Of a DNA stretch of 64,000 nucleotides, positions 37,301-46,220 are shown one piece after another. The stretch spans positions 62,001-126,000 of the forward strand of contig JADJGV010000013.1 of assembly GCA_016707895.1 (NCBI GenBank), given 5' to 3'. The stretch's first letter is position 1; every line of letters begins with the position of its first letter. The notes beneath the pieces were generated by a model that was given only the letters and a program-made list of their open reading frames with translations, was not told the DNA's origin and ran no database searches. The stretch is from Myxococcales bacterium. Lineage in GTDB: Bacteria > Myxococcota_A > Polyangia > Haliangiales > Haliangiaceae. The position numbers and the translations under genes are program-made.

Positions 37301-38283
37301 CCGAACCCGACGCGTTGCTCGACCTGCGGGGCGTGGCCAAGCGCTACGGCCAGGTGTTCGCCCTGCGCGGCATCGACGCCAAGGTCGCGCGCGCGACCAA
37401 GGTGGTGGGCCTGCTCGGGCCCAACGGCGCCGGCAAGTCGACGCTGGTGAAGTGCATGCTCGGGCTGATCCCGTTCGAGGGCCACGCCCGGGTGCTGGGC
37501 TACGACCCGCGCGTCGACGGCGCCGCGATCCGCGCGCGGGTCGGCTACATGCCCGAGAGCGACGTCTTCCTGTCGGGCATGTCGGCGGTCGAGCTGTGCG
37601 CCTACGCCGCCGAGCTGTCGGGGCTGCCGCGCACCGAGGCGCTGCAGCGGGCCCACGCGTCCCTGTACTACGCCGGCCTCGAGGACAAGCGCTACCAGAA
37701 CGTCGACGGCTACTCGACCGGGCAGAAGCAGCGGGTCAAGCTGGCCCAGGCGCTGGTCCACGACCCCGAGCTGCTGTTCCTCGACGAGCCGACCAACGGC
37801 CTCGACCCGCGCTCGCGCGACGAGATGCTCGAGTTGATCGCCGAGCTGCCCGAGAAGCGCGGCTGCACGATCATGATCTCGACCCACCTGCTGACCGACG
37901 TCGATCGGGTGTGCGACAGCGCGCTGATCATGCACCTCGGCCAGGTGCGCTTCGCCGGCACGATCGATCAGCTGCGCACCAGCGCCGGCCGGGCCCGGGA
38001 CTACGTGATCGAGGTGCGCGAGCGGATCGGCGACCTGTACGACGCGCTGACCGCGCGCGGCGCCGTGGCCGCGGCGTTCTCGCCGGTCGGCCTGACCGCG
38101 ACCCTGCCCGAGGACCTGACCGCCCACGACGTGCTGGCGCTGGCGCGCAAGGCCAACGTCCAGATCCGCACGCTCGAGCCGCACCGCGAGTCGATGGAGC
38201 AAGCGTTCCTGCGGGTCGTGAGCTCGCCGGCGCCGATCGGCGCCGACGGCCCCTACCGCACCACCACCGGAGAGTCCGCGTGA
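37297..38283 (+). CDS. ABC transporter ATP-binding protein (first pair)
   Basis: 328 residues. A complete nucleotide-binding domain: Walker A GPNGAGKS (about 43-50), signature YSTGQKQRVKLAQ, Walker B LLFLDEPTNGLDPRS and the H-loop STHLLTDVDRV. A roughly 90-residue C-terminal extension follows (YVIEVRERIGDLYDALTARG), typical of ATPases of exporters that pair with ABC-2 type permeases. The start overlaps the previous stop (ATGA) and the end overlaps the permease start (GTGA). It should power the 38280 permease; the substrate is unknown. Confidence 0.93.
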   Translation: MTEPDALLDLRGVAKRYGQVFALRGIDAKVARATKVVGLLGPNGAGKSTLVKCMLGLIPFEGHARVLGYDPRVDGAAIRARVGYMPESDVFLSGMSAVELCAYAAELSGLPRTEALQRAHASLYYAGLEDKRYQNVDGYSTGQKQRVKLAQALVHDPELLFLDEPTNGLDPRSRDEMLELIAELPEKRGCTIMISTHLLTDVDRVCDSALIMHLGQVRFAGTIDQLRTSAGRARDYVIEVRERIGDLYDALTARGAVAAAFSPVGLTATLPEDLTAHDVLALARKANVQIRTLEPHRESMEQAFLRVVSSPAPIGADGPYRTTTGESA

Positions 38284-39202
38284 CCCAGCCAACCGAGGCC
38301 GCGCCGCCGGTCAAGAAGGGCGTGATCCACGACATCGGCTACGCGCGCTACGCCGGCGAGCGGCGGGCGCCGTCGACGCTGTGGCGCGTGATCATGCGCC
38401 ACCAGATCGCCCACGCCTGGAAGACGTGGTGGCGGTGGAAGCCCGCGATCATCGGCGCGGTGATCACCACCGTGGTGTGCGGCGTGATCATGTACGTGTC
38501 GGCCGACAGCCGGATCAGCGGCCTCACCCGCGCCGGCGGGCCGCTGGCGTTCATCGACGGCACGCTGGCCTACTCGTTCGGCTTCTACAACAAGTTCGCG
38601 TTCCTGATGACGATGACCGTCGGCGCCGCGGTGGTCGCGCGCGATCAGGAGACCGGCGCGTTCGCGTTCTACTTCTCGCGCCCGGTGCGGGCGCGCGACT
38701 ACGTGATCGGCAAGGTGGCGGGGATGGTAGTGGTGATGGGGACGATCCTGCTGGCCGGGCCGCTGCTCCTGGCGGCGTTCCGCATCGGCATGGCCGGCGA
38801 CACCAAGACGATGATCGACCTGCTGCCGTGGCTGGGGCGCGCGCTGACCGTCGGGCTGCTGGCGTCGTTGGCCTACGCGACCCTGCCGCTGGCGCTGTCG
38901 GCGCTGGTCGGCAAGCGGACGATCTCGCTGGCGGTGTGGGCCGCCTACTACGTCATGGGCACCAGCCTGTTGTCGGTGGTCGGCATGCTGACCTGGAGGC
39001 CGCTGGCGGCGATCGACCCGGCCAACGCGGTGGTGTCGCTGGCGTTCGGCCTGTGGGACATCGACATGCCGGGCCGCGACAAGAACGCGCTGGTCGGGGT
39101 GGTCCCGGCGGCGATCAGCCTGGCCGCGCAGAGCCTGATCGCGGTGGGCCTGCTCTACAACCGGGTCAGCCGCCAGGCGGCCGGTGCGGTCGGAGCCAGC
39201 TC

Positions 39203-39206
<4 letters not shown>
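38280..39206 (+). CDS. ABC-2 type permease (first pair)
   Basis: 308 residues with about six membrane spans: AIIGAVITTVVCGVIMYVS, FAFLMTMTVGAAVVARD, VAGMVVVMGTILLAGPLLLA, TVGLLASLAYATLPLALSAL, VWAAYYVMGTSLLSVVGML and AISLAAQSLIAVGLLYN. The motif ARDQETGAFAFYFSRPVRAR is the loop typical of ABC-2 permeases in which the membrane-spanning subunits follow an ATPase gene. The GTG start overlaps the previous stop by four bases, and the next ATPase start overlaps its own. An exporter or membrane-stress role is likely; the substrate is unknown. Confidence 0.9.
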
Positions 39207-40146
<940 letters not shown>

Positions 40147-40150
<4 letters not shown>

Positions 40151-40860
40151 CGACCACGACGCTCACCGGGTGGCAGGCCACCGCCGCGCTCGCCCGCCTG
40201 TCGCTGAAGCGCGCCGCCCGCGGCAAGGCGCTGTGGGTGACGCTGGCGCTGTCGCTGGTGCCCACGCTCTACGCGATCGCGTTCCGGATCGCGGATCGGG
40301 TCAGCCCCGACCGCTGGGAGGGCGCGGTCATGATGACCTCGCTGCTGCTGACGGTGATCCCGCCGATCCTGGTGGCGTCGTCGATCGCCGACGAGATCGA
40401 CGACAAGACCTCGGCCTACCTGTGGTCGCGGGCGCTGCCGCGCTGGTCGATCGTGCTGGGCAAGTTCCTCGGCCTGGTGCCGATCGCGATCGCCGCGCCG
40501 GCGGTGGCGGTGACCATCAGCTTCGCCGTGCTCGGCTCGGCCGCGGCGTCGCTCACCGACCTCGAGCGCGCGCTCGCGGCGCTGGCGCTGGGCACGATCG
40601 CGGCGTCGGCGATCGCGGCGATGATCGCGACGTTGATGCCGCGGTTCGCGGTGGCCGGCGCGGTGTGCTGGCTGTTGCTGATCGACGCGCCGGTCGGGGC
40701 GCTCGACCTCAACCTGCACGTCATCACCGCGTCGTTCGGCGCCCGCACCGTCGCCGGCTTCGGCGGCGACGCGTCGCTGGCCAGCGCGCTGATCTCGCTG
40801 GCGGTGCTCACCGCCGGCGGGCTGGCGATCGCGATCCGCCGGATGGAACGGATCGAATAG
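40147..40860 (+). CDS. ABC-2 type permease (second pair)
   Basis: 237 residues with about six hydrophobic spans (ALWVTLALSLVPTLYAIAFR, MMTSLLLTVIPPILVASSIA, FLGLVPIAIAAPAVAVTISF, LGTIAASAIAAMIATLMPRF, CWLLLIDAPVG, ALISLAVLTAGGLAIAI). The loop DEIDDKTSAYLWSRALPRWS is the ABC-2 signature equivalent to that of the first permease. The ATG overlaps the ATPase stop by four bases (ATGA). It is the last gene of the rightward run; the next gene is convergent 13 bp away. Confidence 0.9.
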
Positions 40861-40873
40861 CCGCCCGCTCCGC

Positions 40874-42559
40874 TCAGCGGCAGACCGCGAGCCGGGCCGA
40901 CTGCTGCCACAGCGGGGCCCAGTAGGTGTCGCGCAGCGCGGCCGAAGCGGCGGCGCTGTCGACGATGTAGCCGAACTCGGTGAGGCCGGCCGGGTACAGG
41001 TTCTGCGAGCCGACGTAGAACGCGGCGTCGTCGACGAACAGCAGCTTGGCGTGGTTGCCGGGGACGCCGCCGGTGGTGAAGGCGTCGTCGGCCGAGAACC
41101 GGATCGGCGCGACCGCCAGCTTGCCGCACACCAGCGCCTGCAGCGCCGCGCCGGTCGGGGCGCCGGGCTGGGCCGCGACCGCGGCGGTGATCTCGTCGGC
41201 GACCTCGGCCAGCGACCAGCCGTTGGCGTAGGGCGCCTGCGACGGGCCCAGCCCGCCGACCCGCGCCTCGGGGCTCGACACGACGATCTTCACGTCGACG
41301 CCGCGCAGGATCGCCGCGCCCAGCGCGTCGAGCAGCTCCTGGTTCCAGCCGCCGAGCGGGATGCCCAGCACCGGCGCCTGGACCGGGCCGAGATCCTGCT
41401 GCGAGATGCGGACCGTGCGCGCCGCGGCCTCGACCATGGCCACCTGCGCCAGGTCGGCGGGGTTCGAGGCGTCGCGGGGATCGATCTGCGCCAGCCGGCC
41501 CGCCGCGATCACGGTGGTGGCGCCGGCGCCGACGGCGGGCGCCGGCAGCGCGCTGTCGCCCGGGCAGCGATCGCTCGTCGCGCCGCGGCTCCAGGTGAAC
41601 GCCGCGACCGAGCCGGTGACGCGGGTGATCCAGCTGCGGTTGGCGCAGGTCCAGCGCCACTGCAGATCGGCGAAGCGGTGGCCGTCGCGCGCCGCGGCGC
41701 CGGTGACCCGCATCGACAGATCGTGGACCGGCTCGCCGTCGAGGTAGTGCTTGGTCCACAGGTTGTGGCCGCCGACCAGCGCGGTGGCGCCGTCGACCGC
41801 GACGATCTTCGAGTGGTTCCACGACGGCGGCAGGTTGCTCGAGCGGTAGTTGCCGACCGACACCGTGACCTTGGCGGTGGCCGGCAGATCGCGGGTGAGC
41901 CGCGCCAGGACCGCGCGCGCGTCGACCGCGCCCTGGATCGGGAACGCGCCGAACAGCAGGCGCACCGACACCGTGCGGCCGCTGGCGCCGAGCCAGGTGA
42001 TCGCGTTGCGGATCGTCGCCTCGAAGCGGCCGTCGGGCGGCTGCAGGCTGGTGAGATCGACGGTGGTGCGCGCGCTGGTGATGAGGCCGTGCAGCGCATC
42101 GAGCAGCGCGACGTCGGAGTGACCGACGCAGCGGCGCTGCGGCGCCTGGCCGGGGGCCTTGGCGGTGGCGGCCAGCGGCGCGCAGCGGCCGCGCGGCCCG
42201 CAGTCGGCGTCGACGGTGCACACCAGGATCCCGAGGTCGACGTCGCAGCGGGCGCCGGTGGTGCACAGCGCCGGCAAGGTCAGCGCCGCGGCCGGCTGGC
42301 CCCAGTGCGCGGCCGGCGGCGATTGCACCAGCCAGCCGGCGTCGAGGCGGTTGTCGGTGGTGACCGACCAGGTGCGGCCGCGATCGGCCGGCGCGGTGGC
42401 GTCGAGCGCCGCGACCACCGCGTCGCCGACCGGCGAGAGGCGGGCCGCGACGCCGTCGGCCTTGCCGCCGGGATCGGCCGCGCCGTCGGGGCCGGCGAGC
42501 TCGGTCTCGGCGCACGCGGCGAGGGTCAGGGTCACGATCAGAAGCGAAGCGCGAGTCAT
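40874..42559 (-). CDS. Phospholipase D-superfamily lipoprotein
   Basis: 561 residues. The lipobox is TLTLAAC (Cys16). A Cys-rich stretch (CTTGARCDVDLGILVCTVDA, DCGPRGRC) near 120-150 resembles the disulphide motifs of Myxococcota exported proteins. Two HKD-type motifs are present: HSKIVAVDGATALVGGHN near 290 and HAKLLFVDDAAFYVGSQN near 520, giving the bilobed active site of the PLD superfamily. The second Asp is not in its usual place in the first motif, so specificity is uncertain. It may hydrolyse phospholipids or nucleic acids outside the cytoplasm, or be a cardiolipin-synthase-like transferase. The ATG at 42559 is the start of the signal peptide. It is divergent from the 42751 gene with a 191-bp gap in which I see no clear promoter. 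Confidence 0.85.
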   Translation of the reverse strand: MTRASLLIVTLTLAACAETELAGPDGAADPGGKADGVAARLSPVGDAVVAALDATAPADRGRTWSVTTDNRLDAGWLVQSPPAAHWGQPAAALTLPALCTTGARCDVDLGILVCTVDADCGPRGRCAPLAATAKAPGQAPQRRCVGHSDVALLDALHGLITSARTTVDLTSLQPPDGRFEATIRNAITWLGASGRTVSVRLLFGAFPIQGAVDARAVLARLTRDLPATAKVTVSVGNYRSSNLPPSWNHSKIVAVDGATALVGGHNLWTKHYLDGEPVHDLSMRVTGAAARDGHRFADLQWRWTCANRSWITRVTGSVAAFTWSRGATSDRCPGDSALPAPAVGAGATTVIAAGRLAQIDPRDASNPADLAQVAMVEAAARTVRISQQDLGPVQAPVLGIPLGGWNQELLDALGAAILRGVDVKIVVSSPEARVGGLGPSQAPYANGWSLAEVADEITAAVAAQPGAPTGAALQALVCGKLAVAPIRFSADDAFTTGGVPGNHAKLLFVDDAAFYVGSQNLYPAGLTEFGYIVDSAAASAALRDTYWAPLWQQSARLAVCR

Positions 42560-42750
42560 AGGCCCCGTCGCCACAGCAACCGCCGTTCCAGATGACGCAA
42601 CGCGTAACGCCGCAGACCCGCTGGCGCGCCGCCGGATGGTCAACCGGCCTGGCTACCTCACCCGCCAGCGGTGATGTGAGCGCGCCGACGGTCTATGCGC
42701 GCGGCGGCCCGGTCGGTTGCGAACCGGTAGATCCGGGGCGAAGATCTGGC

Positions 42751-45441
42751 ATGGGATCAGCGGGAGATCGCCCTGGGGACGAGGCCTTGCCCGACGAGCT
42801 GGTGCGGCCGTCCTCCGCGCGCGACTGGGATCTGCCGACGGCGTGGCTGCTCGGGACGCAGCTGACCGCGTCGGTGCGAGACATGATCGCGTCGGGCCTC
42901 AGCCAGGCGGACGTGCGCGACTGGATGGACGCCGGTCCACCCATCAAGCTCGAGGTGCCCGCGGACGAGGACGCGATCTGGATCGACTTCCTGGCTGACA
43001 CGGGCGACTCGCCGTTGCTGGTCTACCGGCTCGCGCACCTGCTCTTGCCGCCGACGCTCACGGTGCACTTCGCGCCGGCCGGCGATCGGCCTGCCCCACC
43101 ACCGCTGGAGTTGCCGCGCGGTCGCGCGCTCGTGATCGGCGGCGACACGGCCTACCCGGTCGCAGATGCCGACGCGTTGCTGCGGCGGATGCGCGCGCCC
43201 TTCGTCTGGGCGCGGCAGGATCTGCGCGCGCACGGCGTGGCGCTGCCGCACGACGTCCCCTTGGTGGGCATCCCCGGCAACCACGACCTCTACAACACGC
43301 TGGCGGGGCACGTGCGGGTGTTCCGCGCGGATCCCGCGCAGCCGTTGCCACCGCCGACGCAACCCGCGCCGCCAGCGTTGACGCTGCCCGGCTACCATCG
43401 TGTCCAGCACGCGTCGTACTTCGCCCTCGACCTGCCGTTCGATTGGCAGCTGTGGGGACTCGACGTCGAGTTCCGCCGCGTCGACGATCGTCAGGCCGCG
43501 TACTTCCGCAGCCTGACCGTGCCGCCGGAGTCGGCGACATCCGGCTGGCGGCCACCGGCACGCATCGTGGTGTCGTCGCGTCCCGCGGTCGTGTATCACG
43601 GGGCCTCGCACCACGCCGCAGAGCTCGCGGCGATCTTCGAACGCTGCGGGCTGGGGGCCGCCGCCGATCAGCCGTTCCTGAGCGACGGCGCGTTGCCGAG
43701 CGACGAGCTGCGGCTCGATCTTTCGGGCGACGTCCACACCTATGAACGCTACTGGGGTCGCGACGGCCACGGCGAGGTCGCCGGGGACGCAGCCGCCGCC
43801 GCGCTGCAGATGCAGCTGGACGCGCTCGCGGAGCCAGCGGCGGCCAACCTCGCGAGCGAGCGCCCCGCGGCGGATCGCGCGGGCGTCGCCAACCGGCCGA
43901 TCCGCGCGAGCGACACGCCGGAGACGCGGGAGCGGGCCAACTACGCATCGGTGGTCTCGGGGCTCGGCGGCGCGTTCCATCACCCCGGCCAGGTGCGGCT
44001 CGGCGACAGTCCTCCTCGGCGATCGTGGCCACGGGCGGCCGACTCGGTGCGGGCCATCGGGGCGCGGCTGTTGCGCCCGATGGCGGTATTCCAGGCGGGA
44101 GCCGTGGGCATCGCCGGCGCGATCGTCGCGGTCCTGTGTCTCGGGCTCACCTACCTCGCCTACCGCGACGCCCGCGAGTCACAGCTCGCGGTGCGCAACC
44201 TGCTGGAGTTGCCGCTACGCGCCGCGCCCCGTGACCTGCAACCCGTCGGTCACGCGCTCTGGATCGCCGCCGCGGTGCTCGGCGCGCTCGTCGCCGCCGG
44301 CGCGTTGGTGCTCGCGATCGGCGTCGCGCGGTGGCTCCGGCACGGCTCGCCGCCGCCGATGCCGGAGGCCGACCTGATCGCGGCGAGCGCGCTGGCGCGC
44401 GCCCGGCGTCGCGTGGGTCGGTTCGTCGAGCGCCCGCGCGCCGCGGTCGCCACCGCGATCAGCCGGATGACGCGACGCCCCGCGGTGCGCCGGTTCACGT
44501 CGGTCTTCGGCGCCAACCGTGACAACGTGGTCGCCGTCCTCGTGACGTTGCCAGTCTGGCTCGCGCTGATCGCGCTATGGAGCGCGCTCGCGTACGCCGC
44601 CTTCGCCTCTGACGACCTGCGCGCCGCCGCCGACGGGTTCGTGCCGTTGTATGTGGTGACGACCTTGCTGTTGCTGGCCATGCTGGCGCTCGGATGGTCG
44701 GTGGCGCCGGGGCACCGCACCCGGACGCTGCACACGACGAGCGGTCCGCCGCGCCTCGCGCTCCCGACCCCGTGGGGCGCCCGGATCGCGTTCACCCTGC
44801 TGGCGTTGTTGATCGGTGCGCTGATCGTCTGGCTGCCCTATGCGTGGACCCGCGCGGCCACGGCGCATGGCTGGGACGAACGCTTGCTGCTGCTGTTGGT
44901 CGTGTTCGCGTACCGCCCCACGACGCCCCTCAGCGAGTGGATCCTGCGCTGGCGGGTCCGACGTCGCCGTGTCGGCTTGGCCGTCATGTTCCTGGCGCTG
45001 GTGGCCAGCTACGTCGCGGTTCCCATCGCGTTCCACCCGAGCGAGGCCGTGCTCGACCAGAGCCCACGCCCGTACACGCTGCTGCTGGTGGGGTACTTCG
45101 GTGCGTACTTCACCTGCCTGTTGATCGGCTGGTATTTCCTGCTGTGCCTGCAGTGGAACGGCCACGGCAATGAGGCCGGCGGCGCGGCCCGCGTCGTCGA
45201 CTACGCGGAGTTCGTCCGCATCAAGCTCAGCCGTGATCGCGCCGAGGTCTACGTCGTCGCGGTCGCCAACCAGCCGCCCGGCGGGACACCACCGTTGCCG
45301 GGCTGGCGCCGGTTCATGCGTCGGTTGTTCTCGATGAGCCTGCCGGCGCCCGCCGACCACGTCGGCACCGCCCAGCTGGTCGATCACTTCACGATCGCGC
45401 GCCAGGCCAGCGGCACCGCCTCGTCGAGCCAGGCCCGGTAG
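42751..45441 (+). CDS. Membrane metallophosphoesterase, paralogue A
   Basis: 896 residues. An N-terminal calcineurin-like metallophosphoesterase region carries the motifs GGDTAYPVAD (near 130), GIPGNHDLYN (near 172) and LDLSGDVHTYERYW (near 325), the last providing the GDxH ligands. It is followed by about seven membrane spans (FQAGAVGIAGAIVAVLCLGL near 452, ALWIAAAVLGALVAAGALVL, AVLVTLPVWLALIALWSALA, VVTTLLLLAMLALGWSVA, FTLLALLIGALIVWLPYAW, LAVMFLALVASYVAVPIAF, LLVGYFGAYFTCLLIGWYFL). The conserved C-terminal motif HGNEAGGAARVVDYAEFVRI is shared with the 46207 paralogue. The ATG at 42751 is picked because conserved residues begin soon after; the ribosome binding site is weak and the frame is open to 42592. 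Phosphoester substrate and partner are unknown. Confidence 0.85.
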   Translation: MGSAGDRPGDEALPDELVRPSSARDWDLPTAWLLGTQLTASVRDMIASGLSQADVRDWMDAGPPIKLEVPADEDAIWIDFLADTGDSPLLVYRLAHLLLPPTLTVHFAPAGDRPAPPPLELPRGRALVIGGDTAYPVADADALLRRMRAPFVWARQDLRAHGVALPHDVPLVGIPGNHDLYNTLAGHVRVFRADPAQPLPPPTQPAPPALTLPGYHRVQHASYFALDLPFDWQLWGLDVEFRRVDDRQAAYFRSLTVPPESATSGWRPPARIVVSSRPAVVYHGASHHAAELAAIFERCGLGAAADQPFLSDGALPSDELRLDLSGDVHTYERYWGRDGHGEVAGDAAAAALQMQLDALAEPAAANLASERPAADRAGVANRPIRASDTPETRERANYASVVSGLGGAFHHPGQVRLGDSPPRRSWPRAADSVRAIGARLLRPMAVFQAGAVGIAGAIVAVLCLGLTYLAYRDARESQLAVRNLLELPLRAAPRDLQPVGHALWIAAAVLGALVAAGALVLAIGVARWLRHGSPPPMPEADLIAASALARARRRVGRFVERPRAAVATAISRMTRRPAVRRFTSVFGANRDNVVAVLVTLPVWLALIALWSALAYAAFASDDLRAAADGFVPLYVVTTLLLLAMLALGWSVAPGHRTRTLHTTSGPPRLALPTPWGARIAFTLLALLIGALIVWLPYAWTRAATAHGWDERLLLLLVVFAYRPTTPLSEWILRWRVRRRRVGLAVMFLALVASYVAVPIAFHPSEAVLDQSPRPYTLLLVGYFGAYFTCLLIGWYFLLCLQWNGHGNEAGGAARVVDYAEFVRIKLSRDRAEVYVVAVANQPPGGTPPLPGWRRFMRRLFSMSLPAPADHVGTAQLVDHFTIARQASGTASSSQAR

Positions 45442-46220
45442 ACGCGGGCGGCGACGGCGGGGCGGCCGGCGGCGCGCAGCGTGAAGTAGCAGTCGTCGAC
45501 CAGCGTGTCCTGGTTGTCGCGCAGGTCGGTGTGGCCGAGCTCGTCGAGGATGCGGACCGCCAGCTCGAGGCCGCGGGCCTCGGCCGGATCGCCGGCGGCG
45601 GCGCCGGCGGCGGCCAGCGCGTGGCGGGCGGCCAGCGCGGCGGGCTCGAGCACCAGCGCGTCGGCCGCCGCGGCGATCTGCGCCAGCAGCGGCGCGGCGT
45701 CGGCGACCAGCGCCGGCAGCGCCAGCCCGGCCAGGTGGCGCGCGATCGCGGCGAACGCGATCGTGCCGGGGAACGCGGCGGGCGCCGGCCACGGCGCGAC
45801 CCGCTCCCAGGTCAGCCGTTCGGGCCGCGCCTGGGCGTCGGCCAGCTCGGCGCGCGCCAGCTCGATGATCACGTCCGGCGCCGCCAGCGCGATCAGCCGA
45901 TCGAGCCGCCGCTGATGGTTCTCGGCGGCCGCCACCAGGATCGCGTCGGGCGGCGCCACCAGCCGCCCGGCCCCGGCGAGCTCGGGCCGCGCCGCCACCG
46001 CGCGCGCGGCCAGCCACGGCTCGAGCGGCTCGGCGGTGGCGCCGAACGCCGCGTGGGCCGCCTCGACGTGGGCGCGATCGATCGTGACGCCGTCGTGGGC
46101 CAGGCAGCGCGCGCACGCGACCAGCGCGGCGCGCAGCGCGACCGGCAGCGCGCGATCGGGCCAGGCGTCGGCGTCGACCGGCGCGTCGCCGCAGCGCGCG
46201 CACGGATCAGGCAGGTCCAC
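45384..46220 (-). CDS. Unknown Ala-rich protein between metallophosphoesterase paralogues
   Basis: 278 residues, not recognised. The N-terminus has two CxxC pairs (DPCARCGDAP and ACARCLAHDG, about 30 residues apart) that could bind zinc. The rest is Ala/Leu-rich alpha-helical, with TPR-like ending (RILDELGHTDLRDNQDTLVD, RAAGRPAVAARVYRAWLDEA). No signal peptide or membrane span is seen. The ATG overlaps the end of the 46207 gene by 14 bp, so they are co-translated. Its 3' end overlaps the convergent 42751 gene by 58 bp, which is unusual. A function tied to the metallophosphoesterases is guesswork from context. Confidence 0.72.
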   Translation of the reverse strand: MDLPDPCARCGDAPVDADAWPDRALPVALRAALVACARCLAHDGVTIDRAHVEAAHAAFGATAEPLEPWLAARAVAARPELAGAGRLVAPPDAILVAAAENHQRRLDRLIALAAPDVIIELARAELADAQARPERLTWERVAPWPAPAAFPGTIAFAAIARHLAGLALPALVADAAPLLAQIAAAADALVLEPAALAARHALAAAGAAAGDPAEARGLELAVRILDELGHTDLRDNQDTLVDDCYFTLRAAGRPAVAARVYRAWLDEAVPLAWRAIVK

